A DNA stretch of 64,000 nucleotides from Pseudomonadota bacterium. GTDB taxonomy: Bacteria > Pseudomonadota > Gammaproteobacteria > Steroidobacterales > Woeseiaceae. The notes under the pieces were generated by a model that saw only the letters and a list, made by a program, of their open reading frames with translations, was not told where the DNA came from and did no database searches. The stretch lies in the NCBI GenBank assembly GCA_022572185.1, contig JACZWL010000005.1, forward strand, positions 41,444 to 105,443. Reading direction: 5' to 3'. The translations under genes and the position numbers were made by a program. Below are positions 35,864-44,558 of the stretch, one piece after another (positions within the stretch are counted from its first letter, which is position 1; the number at the start of each line of letters is the position of its first letter).

Positions 35864-36118
35864 CTACGGTTGGCCGAATTTGCCTTCGTGCAAATGGATC
35901 TCAAACTCTGTCACCCACGTTGAAAGATGTCCGGCGCTATATTTTATGGCGTCATCAGTCGATATCCTGTGCACCGTCACCGTGCCAGTTATTGGGTGCT
36001 GCTCCTTTGCTGTTGGCTCATCTTTCAGGTCTACGACGTTAAAGTCGTCCACTTCAAAACCAGCCCCGAGTATCGCCGCGTCGAAATCCTCCATTTCGCT
36101 GTCTGTAATCACGGGCAT
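35864..36118 (-). CDS. Small conserved-looking hypothetical protein
   Basis: 84 residues. It begins MPVITDSEMEDFDAAILGAGFEVDDFNV and ends in WVTEFEIHLHEGKFGQP. I believe this layout (acidic helix, then a beta-rich GTVTVHRISTD part and a W-x-x-E-F-x3-L-x3-G-x-FG tail) recurs in short proteins across proteobacteria, but I cannot name the family. The opposite strand is also open here, which lowers certainty. Confidence 0.5.
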   Translation of the reverse strand: MPVITDSEMEDFDAAILGAGFEVDDFNVVDLKDEPTAKEQHPITGTVTVHRISTDDAIKYSAGHLSTWVTEFEIHLHEGKFGQP

Positions 36119-36479
36119 GATATTTTGTCGCTGTGCACGAATTTCAAATTATACGCTGCAGTGCCGGCTCGCGCTCGTGCCGGCGCACTCACCTTACTTA
36201 CCAAGTCACTATCAGGCTATGCTCGCCAAAATCTACATCGAAGCCTGATTCTGTTTCTGTGTTAACTGCGCTCGACAGAAGACAGACTGCGATCGTTGTA
36301 CACAAGGGCTTTGTCAAGATGTGGTATGGAACAACTGACTGCGCATTCATGTGTTGATTGTCGGCATTGGGCGACAGTAGAATTCTTTGCGAATATTTAG
36401 CAAAATGTGCCCTCAAACGAATTGCTGGCAAGTCGTGTTGATTGTTCGCCAACGGAGAGGGGGAAACCCCGGCAGAACG
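36119..36479. other. Spacer before the island ParA gene
   Basis: About 360 bp without a convincing gene. It is AT-richer than its surroundings. The octamer GTTGATTG occurs at about 36353, 36437 and, overlapping the ParA start codon, 36482; these might be binding sites for the ATPase or a regulator but are short. A GTGCCGGC direct repeat lies around 36160-36182. Confidence 0.3.
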
Positions 36480-37247
36480 ATGTTGATTGCACCTGATCGA
36501 GGCAATCTGCACAAGATTGTAGTGCTGAATCCTAAAGGTGGTTGCGGCAAGACCACACTCGCAACAAATATCGCTGCTTATTACGCGGTGCGCGGCCCTG
36601 CGCCGACATTGGTGGACTTCGATCCACAGGGGTTCAGCATGCGCTGGCTCGACAAGCGGCCCGGGAACCGACCTCAAATTCATGGCAGCGGGGCATACCA
36701 GCAAACGATGCAAGGTAGGGATACCGTCCATTTACAAACGAGGCCTGAAACCGAAACCCTAATAATCGATTTGCCGGCAGCGGTCAGTCCTGACGAGTTA
36801 CAGGACATCACGTACGATGCCGGTAGTATCTTGGTTCCGGTTCTGCCATCGGAGATTGATATCCACTGTGCGTCGCGTTTTGTTGCTGAACTTTTGCTAG
36901 TCGCGCAAATTGACCGGCGTAACCGGCAACTGGCTGTAATTGCTAATCGCACACGACAAAACACGAGAAGCTATGGGATGCTTATGCGTTTCCTCACCAG
37001 CCTGCGGATTCCGGTCATCGCGGTGCTGCGGGACAGCCAAAACTATGTGCATGCTGCCGGCCAGGGAATCGGCATTTGCGAGATGCCAGCCTACAAAGTA
37101 GGCAAAGATATGCCGCAGTTGAAACTGATATTCAACTGGCTCGATCAGTGGCGCATGCGGCAACTGGATGCCGCAACGTCGTCGCGATTCGAGCATCTAC
37201 CGGGCGCACAGGTATTAACTCCGGCAAATCACCAAGGTCGCCATTAG
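36480..37247 (+). CDS. Orphan ParA-like ATPase (island copy)
   Basis: About 255 residues from the ATG at 36480. Deviant Walker A VVLNPKGGCGKTTLATNIAAYYA, then LVDFDPQGFSMRWLDKRPGNRP, LIIDLPAA (Walker B) and VPVLPSEIDIHCASRFVAELL. It is a clear relative of the ATPase at 54735: both have KGGCGK(T/S)TLATNIAAY, DPQ, WLD(K/R)RP and LPS-(E/T)-IDI. No ParB gene or parS-like site is adjacent, so a role in plasmid partition is not supported; positioning of another cargo is possible. The C-terminal 30 residues are extra relative to the other copy. Confidence 0.85.
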   Translation: MLIAPDRGNLHKIVVLNPKGGCGKTTLATNIAAYYAVRGPAPTLVDFDPQGFSMRWLDKRPGNRPQIHGSGAYQQTMQGRDTVHLQTRPETETLIIDLPAAVSPDELQDITYDAGSILVPVLPSEIDIHCASRFVAELLLVAQIDRRNRQLAVIANRTRQNTRSYGMLMRFLTSLRIPVIAVLRDSQNYVHAAGQGIGICEMPAYKVGKDMPQLKLIFNWLDQWRMRQLDAATSSRFEHLPGAQVLTPANHQGRH

Positions 37248-37298
37248 AAAATATTATCCGGGCCAACCTGGGTTTTTGATGGACTTCTCAGGTTCACC

Positions 37299-37400
37299 TT
37301 AAGCGGCTTGAGATATTGATGGCCGAGTCAGGGCCGCCGCACTCTGCGCCGGTATTCGCTTGCCTGGCGGCCCGCCCTGCCGTCCTTGAATGATCGTCAT
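37299..37400 (-). pseudogene. Truncated second copy of the radC 5' end
   Basis: 33 codons from an ATG at 37400. It reads MTIIQGRQGGPPGKRIPAQSA, nearly the same as the N-terminus of radC at 33941, then runs through a deletion and stops at 37299. It is the radC part of the right direct repeat and shows that the radC/coaBC boundary was duplicated. Confidence 0.85.
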
Positions 37401-37569
37401 GGACACTCCCTGTCCCCCGGAAACCAACAGACTGGCTCGCGAGACGCCGGGCGGCAAGCGACGAAATGGCCCGGGTGCGGGCAATTGGCCCCCATGTGGG
37501 CTATTTGCTGGAAATATCACCAGGAGAAGGGCTAAGCTGAGGATCAGGCCGAAGACTCGAGGCACCATG
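37301..37569. repeat. Direct repeat, right copy (next to coaBC)
   Basis: Second copy of the segment at 33779-34090. It starts AAGCGGCTTGAGATATTGAT and ends at the coaBC start codon (GGCACCATG). Point differences and small indels show the copies have diverged for some time. It keeps the native leader of coaBC. Confidence 0.9.
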
Positions 37570-38820
37570 GCAAAGCAGAACATCATTCTCGGTGTGACAG
37601 GCGGCATCGCCGCCTACAAAGCGCCGGAACTCGTACGGCGGCTCCGTGAACACGGTGCCTGCGTGCAGGTCGTGATGACCGACTCGGCGAAGCAGTTCGT
37701 CACGGAAACCACTCTTCAGGCCGTCTCGGGCCTTCCCGTCCGTCAGAGTCTCTGGGACAGGGAAGCTGAAGCAGCCATGGGTCATATAGAGCTGGCACGT
37801 TGGGCGGATCTCGTTTTGATCGCCCCGGCCACCGCGGAATTCATGGCGCGCATTGCGGCAGGCGCCGCACCCGACCTGCTCACGACCTTATGTCTGGCAA
37901 CGAGAGCACCCATCGTTATCGCCCCCGCCATGAATCATGTCATGTGGGCGAACCCGGCGGTGCAGGCCAATCGCGAGGTACTGGAGGGGCGCGGCATCAG
38001 GGTGCTCGGTCCGGAGCATGGCGATCAGGCCTGTGGTGAAACCGGAATAGGGCGAATGATGGAACCGAATGACATCGTGTCCGCCATGCAGTCGATAGCA
38101 CCGGTCTCGACTACCGGTAATGAGCAGCTTCCGCTCCAGGGCAGAATGGTAATGGTTACAGCCGGCCCGACTCGCGAGGCCATCGACCCCGTTCGCTACA
38201 TCTCGAACCGCAGCTCGGGGAAAATGGGCTACGCTATGGCCAGTGCCGCGAGGGACGCCGGAGCGAACGTCATCCTGATCAGCGGCCCGGTCGGCCTGGA
38301 TGAACCGGACGGGATCGAGTGTCTGCGAGTCGAGACAGCGGAGCAGATGTTTGCCGCGACGCACGAGCATATTCAGGGTGTCGACATTTTTATTGCCGCT
38401 GCAGCTGTATCCGATTACCGGCCCGAGAAACAGGAACAAAACAAGATTAAAAAGACCAAAGCGGTAATGCAGATCGATCTGGTCAAGTCGCCCGATACGC
38501 TCGCGTCAGTAGCGAAGCTGGCCAATGGACCCTTTACAGTCGGTTTTGCAGCGGAGACCGAGCGCGTACGTGACTATGCGCTCGGCAAACTTGAAAACAA
38601 GAAGCTCGACATGATCGTCGCGAACAAAGTCGGCGCCGATCGCGGCTTCGACTGTGATGATAATGCGGTCGAAGTGTTCTGGCGTGGAGGAGAGCGGTCT
38701 TTTCCGATGACAGCCAAAGCGGAGCTCGCAGCGCAATTGATCCAGTTGATTACGGACCGCTACGCCGGGAGTGCCGGCACACAAACAAAAAAAGACTGGC
38801 CGCGTGCCGTAAGGGACTGA
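37567..38820 (+). CDS. coaBC: Bifunctional phosphopantothenoylcysteine decarboxylase / phosphopantothenate-cysteine ligase
   Basis: 417 residues. CoaC half: ILGVTGGIAAYKAPELVRRL, the FMN/active-site region GHIELARWADLVLIAPATAEFMARIA, PAMNHVMWANPAVQAN and CGETGIGRM. CoaB half: VTAGPTREAIDPVRYISNRSSGKMGYAMA, AAAVSDYRP, and VGFAAETE. It makes 4'-phosphopantetheine from phosphopantothenate and Cys in CoA synthesis. Its leader is the right direct repeat. It is followed by dut 12 bp later. Confidence 0.96.
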   Translation: MAKQNIILGVTGGIAAYKAPELVRRLREHGACVQVVMTDSAKQFVTETTLQAVSGLPVRQSLWDREAEAAMGHIELARWADLVLIAPATAEFMARIAAGAAPDLLTTLCLATRAPIVIAPAMNHVMWANPAVQANREVLEGRGIRVLGPEHGDQACGETGIGRMMEPNDIVSAMQSIAPVSTTGNEQLPLQGRMVMVTAGPTREAIDPVRYISNRSSGKMGYAMASAARDAGANVILISGPVGLDEPDGIECLRVETAEQMFAATHEHIQGVDIFIAAAAVSDYRPEKQEQNKIKKTKAVMQIDLVKSPDTLASVAKLANGPFTVGFAAETERVRDYALGKLENKKLDMIVANKVGADRGFDCDDNAVEVFWRGGERSFPMTAKAELAAQLIQLITDRYAGSAGTQTKKDWPRAVRD

Positions 38821-38832
38821 CGGGCGAGAGCA

Positions 38833-39288
38833 TTGCGAGCGATTGAACTGAAGATACTGGATTCCCGCATCGGGAAATCCATACCCCTGCCGCACTATGC
38901 GACCGACGGATCTGCGGGACTCGACATGCGTGCATGCATCGATGCGCCGCTGACTGTCGGGCCGGGTGACACCGAGCTGGTTCCCACGGGTCTTGCAATT
39001 CACATTGGCGACAAGCGCCTGGCGGCGGTGCTGCTGCCGCGCTCCGGGCTTGGACATAAACACGGCCTGGTGCTCGGCAACCTGACCGGCTTGATCGATT
39101 CAGACTATCAGGGCCAGGTATTTATCTCGTGCTGGAACAGAAGCACTAAGGCCTATGAAATCAAGCCGGGCGAGCGCATCGCACAAATGGTATTTGTACC
39201 TGTTGAACAGGTCCGGTTCGAACTCGTCGAGGAATTTCAGGATAGCGACCGCGGGGATGGCGGGTTCGGCCATTCCGGGACCGGATAA
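38833..39288 (+). CDS. dut: dUTP diphosphatase
   Basis: 151 residues from a TTG at 38833 behind GAGAG. The five trimeric dUTPase motifs are present: [42 protein letters not shown] and the C-terminal [13 protein letters not shown] that closes over the active site. It hydrolyses dUTP to dUMP. The coaBC-dut pairing is standard in gammaproteobacteria. Confidence 0.97.
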   Translation: MRAIELKILDSRIGKSIPLPHYATDGSAGLDMRACIDAPLTVGPGDTELVPTGLAIHIGDKRLAAVLLPRSGLGHKHGLVLGNLTGLIDSDYQGQVFISCWNRSTKAYEIKPGERIAQMVFVPVEQVRFELVEEFQDSDRGDGGFGHSGTG

Positions 39289-39324
39289 CCCGCGTTCCGC
39301 GTCCCACGTCAATTGGGGTTCGGG

Positions 39325-39948
39325 CTAATTCAAGCCCTTCAGAGACTTGAATCGGGTGATATCGCCATCGAAGCGCGCGACGATGTTCTGTTCGCCTTCC
39401 CGGAATCGCGCCAGGTTTGCCTCATGGCGCCTGATTGTCGCTTTGGTGACGAGAAGGTCTTCAGCCAGGTCCGGGTCGATCATCTCGGCGTCCGGATTCG
39501 CGCTGTAAGGCTGGTACTTGAAAGCCTCTTCGCGCAATTCGGTCATGCGGTGCATCATGTTTCGCAGATAGAGTTCCGTAACCCGGGACTGCGCCTGGAA
39601 CAACTCGATACGCCGGTCTCGGTGCATGAGGATCTCGTCTACTGACAGATAAGTGGCAAGCAGCGCCTCATCGGCACGCCGCTGCAACTTCGCCTGTCGC
39701 TTGAGTTCTGCCACTCGATTATCTTCGGCAATCTCTTCTGCTGTTCTCTTGCCGCGCAAGACGTCTACGGTGACGCCGTGCTCATTGAGAACCTGTTTCT
39801 CCATGTCGGCGTATTCGGCGGGAACGTAATCGCCATAGTGGATGACACCGTTACTGTCCACCCAGCGGTACAGTTTCTGATGCTCTGCGGCCGCCGAGCA
39901 CAGTGGCAGCAGCATAATGGTTACGGTTGCAACTATTAATGATCGCAT
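39325..39948 (-). CDS. DUF4124 domain periplasmic protein
   Basis: 207 residues from the ATG at 39948, which opens a signal peptide (SLIVATVTIMLLPLCSAAA). The DUF4124 module follows (KLYRWVDSNGVIHYGDYVPAEYA), then a long charged helical part with two coiled segments (about 55-110 and 140-200). Function unknown. A paralogue with the same N-terminal module is at 62459. Convergent with dut. Confidence 0.85.
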   Translation of the reverse strand: MRSLIVATVTIMLLPLCSAAAEHQKLYRWVDSNGVIHYGDYVPAEYADMEKQVLNEHGVTVDVLRGKRTAEEIAEDNRVAELKRQAKLQRRADEALLATYLSVDEILMHRDRRIELFQAQSRVTELYLRNMMHRMTELREEAFKYQPYSANPDAEMIDPDLAEDLLVTKATIRRHEANLARFREGEQNIVARFDGDITRFKSLKGLN

Positions 39949-40064
39949 AAACGAAGAATCACACAAAACACAAGATTCACAGAGCGACTGGTTCGCGTAT
40001 TTGCAGCTTAATAGCCAATTTTACATCTGTAAACAGTCCAGAGCCTACAAATGAAATCAATAGC

Positions 40065-40712
40065 TTATGAGCCTATCCCATATTTACTTCTGTAATCGAG
40101 GATCGGTTTAAGGAACTCGCTGTACTCAGTGGATTCTTCCAGCAAATCAACCAGATCTTCGAGCTGAACGATGCTGATGACCGGAATCCTGAGCGTCTGC
40201 TCCACTTCCTGAACCGCTGAGCGGGAATCCCTGCCGATCTCCTGCCGGTCGAGCGAAATGACAAGCCCCGCAATATCGGCCCCCGCGGAAGTAATGATCT
40301 GCTGCGCTTCTCGAACTGCAGTACCCGCGGTAATCACGTCATCAACAATGAGCACCTTACCGGCCAGCGGTGCACCGACAATGCTACCCCCCTCGCCATG
40401 GCCTTTCGCTTCCTTACGATTGAAAGCATACGGTACGTCAAGGTCATGATGTTCAGCGAGTGCGGAGGCCGCCAAAGCGACAAGTGGGATACCTTTATAA
40501 GCCGGGCCGAAAAGCATGTCGAATTCAAGGTCTGAATCTGCGATTGCCGACGCGTAGTAGCGGCCAAGTTTTGCAGCCGCATAACCGGTGCTGAAAAGAC
40601 CGGCATCAAAAAAGTAGGGACTATTTCGTCCGGACTTCAGCGTGAACTCACCAAGACGCAGAACACCGAGCTCAAGCGACAGCTCCAGAAATTCTCTTTT
40701 ATACGCACGCAT
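40065..40712 (-). CDS. pyrE: Orotate phosphoribosyltransferase
   Basis: 215 residues from the ATG at 40712 ([29 protein letters not shown]). PRPP-binding motif [17 protein letters not shown] and [13 protein letters not shown] are intact. It converts orotate and PRPP to OMP. An upstream start at 40799 adds 29 unrelated residues and is not used. Divergent from xth, the same pyrE/xth neighbourhood as in Pseudomonas-like genomes. Confidence 0.96.
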   Translation of the reverse strand: MRAYKREFLELSLELGVLRLGEFTLKSGRNSPYFFDAGLFSTGYAAAKLGRYYASAIADSDLEFDMLFGPAYKGIPLVALAASALAEHHDLDVPYAFNRKEAKGHGEGGSIVGAPLAGKVLIVDDVITAGTAVREAQQIITSAGADIAGLVISLDRQEIGRDSRSAVQEVEQTLRIPVISIVQLEDLVDLLEESTEYSEFLKPILDYRSKYGIGS

Positions 40713-40874
40713 ATTGTTGGACCAGGACTCAGGTTCTGTATGATTGTTCGCCGTGTCAATCTGGTTTCCAGGCCACAGCAGGGCCCGGCAGTATGACATA
40801 CCGATGCCCGGTTTGGTTCGATAAATGTAAGCAAAGTTGCGTAATGAAATTGCCCATGCAGGGTTGGGGGAAAA

Positions 40875-41654
40875 GTGTTTCGTGTCATCAGTTTAAATGC
40901 GAACGGCATCCGTGCTGCAGCGAGAAAAGGTTTTTTTGAATGGATGGACAAACAGTCGGCTGAAGTAGTCTGCATTCAGGAGACCAAGGCGCAGATTCAT
41001 CAGTTGACGGACGCCTGTTTTACTCCCGCTGGTTATCATTGCTTTTACGAGGATGCGATCAAGAAAGGCTACAGTGGGGTCGCGATCTATTCGCGCCAGG
41101 CGCCCGATGAAGTTATTCGCGGCTTCGGCGAGCAGGAATTCGACGATGAGGGGCGATATCTGGAGATCCGGCTGGGAAAATTGAGCGTGGTATCGGTGTA
41201 CCTGCCGTCGGGATCCTCCAGCGAAGAGCGGCAGGCGGCGAAGTATCGCTTCCTCGATGCATTCACGCCACACCTTGAAACGCTGCAAAGCCGGGAATCA
41301 GAGTACATATTATGTGGCGACTGGAATATTGCTCACAAGGAAATCGATTTGAAGAACTGGAAGGCCAATCAGAAGAACTCCGGTTTCCTCCCCGAAGAAC
41401 GGCGGTGGATGGATAAACTTTTTGGCCCGGCAAACTATGTTGACGCGTTTCGCGTGGTCAATCCCGAGCCGGAGCAGTACACATGGTGGTCAAACCGGGG
41501 CCGGGCCTGGGACAAGAATGTGGGGTGGCGACTGGACTACCAGGTTGTGACGCCAGGCTTAAGGGACAGGATAATGGCCACCAGCATCTACAAAGAAGAC
41601 CGGTTCTCAGATCATGCACCACTGACCATCGACTATAAAATCAACCATGGCTAA
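40875..41654 (+). CDS. xth: Exodeoxyribonuclease III
   Basis: 259 residues from a GTG at 40875 with GGGGG upstream. EEP-fold nuclease: [28 protein letters not shown] (metal-binding Glu), [46 protein letters not shown] and the catalytic SDHAPLTID. It is an AP endonuclease and 3' exonuclease in base-excision repair. It overlaps the AmpG gene by 8 bp. Confidence 0.96.
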   Translation: MFRVISLNANGIRAAARKGFFEWMDKQSAEVVCIQETKAQIHQLTDACFTPAGYHCFYEDAIKKGYSGVAIYSRQAPDEVIRGFGEQEFDDEGRYLEIRLGKLSVVSVYLPSGSSSEERQAAKYRFLDAFTPHLETLQSRESEYILCGDWNIAHKEIDLKNWKANQKNSGFLPEERRWMDKLFGPANYVDAFRVVNPEPEQYTWWSNRGRAWDKNVGWRLDYQVVTPGLRDRIMATSIYKEDRFSDHAPLTIDYKINHG

Positions 41655-43053
41655 TGGGCGCGGTAATGAAAAGACTTCGGCGCAAAAGGCGAGAGCGTCC
41701 ACAGGTTCCTGGCTGGCGTCAGCAAAAGAGTATTTACATCCACGCGTTATCGGCATGCTGTTCCTGGGTTTCTCCGCAGGGCTGCCGTTCCTGCTGGTGT
41801 TCTCGACGATGTCTGCCTGGTTACGGGATATTGGCGTAAGTCTGACGACGATCGGTTTTTTCAGTTGGATCGGCATAACTTATTCGATAAAGGTTTTTTG
41901 GTCACCCCTGGTTGATCGATTAAGCATTCCCTGGTTAACACCAAAATTGGGAAAGCGGCGGAGCTGGATGTTGATCGGGCAGGTCGGTATCGCAACGGGA
42001 TTGATCGCCATGGCATCAATCAACCCCGCCGAGCACCTGGCAGCATTCGCCTTCTTTGCGTTTTTCGTGGCCTTTTCATCGGCGACGCAGGATGTGGCGC
42101 TGGATGCATATCGAATTGAGGCAGTTGATATCCGCTACCAGGGCCCAATGGCATCCAATTACCAGACCGGCTATCGAATTGGCATTCTCATGGCTGGTGC
42201 CGGATCCTTATACATCGCCGACGCAGCTAACTTCCAACTGGCCTACTTTACGATGGCCGCCATGATGGGGATTGGCATTGCTACCGTCCTGATTATTACA
42301 GAACCGGAGACGGACCCGGTGGCAGCACGGGATCGCGAAAAGGATCTCCTGGCGGCGATCTCCGAGTTCGTGCCCGACAAATACCGTCTTGGCGAATTTC
42401 AAAAATGGCTTCTTGGTGCCATCGTCTGTCCGTTTCTGGATTTTTTCCGCCGTATTGGATGGTGGTCGATAGCCATATTGGCCTTCGTCGCCGCGTATCG
42501 AATCGGCGACATAGTAATGGGCATCATGGCCAATCCATTTTATCTTGATCTTGGGTTTACAAAATCCGAAATCGCTACGATCTCAAAGTTGTTCGGATTC
42601 GTGATGACGGTTACGGGCGCCATCGCCGGTGGACTGATGGCAGCTCGATATAGCGCGGTACGAATGTTGATCGTCGGCGCAGTTCTCGTTGTAGGCAGCA
42701 ACCTGCTGTTTGCGCAACTAGCTGTTATAGGCCCGGAGCGTTATTTTCTTATTGTGACAATTTCAGCCGATAATTTCAGCGCGGGCTTTGCCGGTTCAGT
42801 GTTTATCGTATTTTTGTCGAGTCTTACCAGTACGAAGTACACCGCGACACAGTACGCACTTTTCTCATCTCTCATGACGCTGCCTGGAAAGATCATTAGC
42901 GGCTATAGTGGTGTGCTGGCAGAAAATTATGGATTCCAGCTGTTCTTCTACTATGCGGCAGCAATGGGTTTGCCGGCGGTAGTTCTTTCTCTGGCTATGA
43001 TGTGGTGGTCGTCAAGAGTACTCAATGCGGGAAGCGAGATTGAAAAGAGCTGA
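41647..43053 (+). CDS. ampG: AmpG-family MFS permease (muropeptide transporter)
   Basis: 468 residues, 12-14 helices. AmpG marks: FLGFSAGLPFLLVFSTMSAWLRDIGVSLTTIGFFSWIG, KVFWSPLVDRLSIP, GKRRSWMLIGQ, SATQDVALDAYRIE and FIVFLSSLTSTKYTATQYALFSSLM. AmpG imports GlcNAc-anhydroMurNAc peptides for cell-wall recycling. It overlaps xth, so the two are probably cotranscribed. Confidence 0.93.
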   Translation: MANGRGNEKTSAQKARASTGSWLASAKEYLHPRVIGMLFLGFSAGLPFLLVFSTMSAWLRDIGVSLTTIGFFSWIGITYSIKVFWSPLVDRLSIPWLTPKLGKRRSWMLIGQVGIATGLIAMASINPAEHLAAFAFFAFFVAFSSATQDVALDAYRIEAVDIRYQGPMASNYQTGYRIGILMAGAGSLYIADAANFQLAYFTMAAMMGIGIATVLIITEPETDPVAARDREKDLLAAISEFVPDKYRLGEFQKWLLGAIVCPFLDFFRRIGWWSIAILAFVAAYRIGDIVMGIMANPFYLDLGFTKSEIATISKLFGFVMTVTGAIAGGLMAARYSAVRMLIVGAVLVVGSNLLFAQLAVIGPERYFLIVTISADNFSAGFAGSVFIVFLSSLTSTKYTATQYALFSSLMTLPGKIISGYSGVLAENYGFQLFFYYAAAMGLPAVVLSLAMMWWSSRVLNAGSEIEKS

Positions 43054-43250
43054 CTTTATTGCCGGTCCTTAGTTCTGGTACAAAGCTGCGGTCCTTGCCG
43101 GTAGAGATGCGAGATGGCGTGGTGTTTGTTTGCGGACCGGCAGGCACGTAAAAACCTCTAAAGAACTTCGATGTACGAGCTGTCCGACCGCCATGGATGG
43201 CGAGAGGTGCAGGTGTTGCAGGAGCATTCAGCTGCCTGACGGGCGATTTT
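43054..43250. other. Spacer after ampG
   Basis: About 200 bp between two convergent genes. I see no gene, and no clear terminator hairpin. Short near-repeats of GGTCCTT (43063 and 43091) are the only structure. Confidence 0.3.
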
Positions 43251-43544
43251 CTAATCGGCCTTGTCGAGCATTTCCAAAGGATCATGCCAGCCCAGTGGCA
43301 AATCACCGTTGTCTTCGCCGAGATAGTCCTCGGGATCCATATCGACTGACCCGGACCAGTCTTCCGGCGCGCCCACGGTTTCGATCAGCAAGTTGGTCCA
43401 GGTGTCGAGATCGACTTCGTCAATAGTACCGTCGAAAAACTGCAACTCGACCGTGGCATCTTTTTCATCCACAGCCACAACCTCAAAAAGACTACCATTA
43501 CTGCGTCGGTACCAATGCCCGATTACCGGATATGCGACAGCCAT
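43251..43544 (-). CDS. DUF6763-like small acidic protein
   Basis: 97 residues, very acidic C-terminus. The pattern VIGHWYRRSNGSLFEVVAVDEKDATVELQFFDGTIDEVDLDTW matches a gammaproteobacterial family of small cytoplasmic proteins that I recall as DUF6763. No signal or membrane segment. Role unknown. Confidence 0.75.
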   Translation of the reverse strand: MAVAYPVIGHWYRRSNGSLFEVVAVDEKDATVELQFFDGTIDEVDLDTWTNLLIETVGAPEDWSGSVDMDPEDYLGEDNGDLPLGWHDPLEMLDKAD

Positions 43545-43696
43545 TGTCTTGCCTCTGGTGTTGCGTGTATTTCGATCCTGCCCGTATTTTCCCTGAACGC
43601 TAATTTATAGCTTATCACCGAGCTCACGCAAGGCAACTTGCGGGGCGAAGTTACATACGATTTGAGTGTCTGTCGGCAGCTGTTTGATCCTGCTCA

Positions 43697-44389
43697 CTAA
43701 ATTCGGGTAAGTCGCCAGTCCCAGATTTTGTGCCCTTGCTGAAGACCGCGTCGCTCGAACCTGGTCGTCGACCGATCGAGCGGGTCGCCTCCCCCGTGCG
43801 TCCGTCTTTCGGACAGCCTGAAGCTGTCATCGGACCCGATCAGCTCGTCGATTTGCTCGGCGTAGTCCTGCCAGTCTGTCGCGATGTGAAAAGTGCCGCC
43901 GGGTTCGATTTTTCGGGACAGCATTTGCAGAAAGTCATGCTGCAGAATCCGTCGCTTATGATGACGTTTTTTCGGCCACGGGTCTGGAAAGTACAGGTTA
44001 ATACGTCTTAACGAAGCGTCAGGAATCTGGTGTCGCAACACATCGATGGCGTCATGGCGACTCAGCCTAAGATTTGAAATCCCGGCCGCATGTGCTCGCA
44101 GTAGACAATGACCGACGCCGGGTTCGTGAACCTCGATGCCGATGAAATCCGTCGAGGGATTTGCAGCAGCCTGTTCGACGAGAGTCTCGCCGTTGCCGAA
44201 GCCTATCTCGAGGACTCTGGGAGCGGCACGGCCGAAGACCGAGTCGAGATCGATGAGTTCATCGGAGAAATCAATGCCGAAGACGGGCCAGAGTTCCTGT
44301 AAAGCTTGTGCCTGACCCGTCGTCAGGCGCCCGGCACGCCGCACAAAGCTGCGGATAGTGCGTCTTGTTTCTTGTTGGTGGGCAGCCAA
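43697..44389 (-). CDS. trmB: tRNA (guanine46-N7)-methyltransferase
   Basis: 230 residues. A TTG at 44389 is supported by GGAGG six bases upstream and by the family N-terminus (RRTIRSFVRRAGRLTTGQAQAL). SAM motif LEIGFGNGETLVEQA, then GIEVHEPGVGHCL, INLYFPDPWPKKRHHKRRI and a C-terminal TRFERRG. It makes m7G46 in the variable loop of tRNAs. The tRNA-Gly gene starts 90 bp upstream on the other strand. Confidence 0.96.
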   Translation of the reverse strand: MAAHQQETRRTIRSFVRRAGRLTTGQAQALQELWPVFGIDFSDELIDLDSVFGRAAPRVLEIGFGNGETLVEQAAANPSTDFIGIEVHEPGVGHCLLRAHAAGISNLRLSRHDAIDVLRHQIPDASLRRINLYFPDPWPKKRHHKRRILQHDFLQMLSRKIEPGGTFHIATDWQDYAEQIDELIGSDDSFRLSERRTHGGGDPLDRSTTRFERRGLQQGHKIWDWRLTRI

Positions 44390-44478
44390 AACTTCCTCCG
44401 GGTCATTTCGTATTCTAAGGAATCGAATATAGAGTAAAGTTAGCGTCTAGAAGATGGGGACAGCACATGCGTTGAACT

Positions 44479-44553
44479 GCGGGCGTCGTATAATGGCTAT
44501 TACCTCAGCTTCCCAAGCTGATGACGTGGGTTCGATTCCCATCGCCCGCTCCA
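44479..44553 (+). tRNA. glyU: tRNA-Gly (anticodon CCC)
   Basis: Acceptor GCGGGCG (44479-44485) pairs with CGCCCGC (44543-44549); discriminator T and encoded CCA follow (44551-44553). The anticodon arm is TCAGC-TTCCCAA-GCTGA, giving anticodon CCC for GGG codons. The T arm GTGGG-TTCGATT-CCCAT is intact. It closely resembles the E. coli tRNA-Gly(CCC). Confidence 0.97.
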
Positions 44554-44558
44554 CTACT

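Noticed and set aside
44479..44553. tRNA-Gly as an attachment site of an island
   Set aside because: No repeat of its 3' end was seen nearby and no integrase is adjacent; flanking genes look native.
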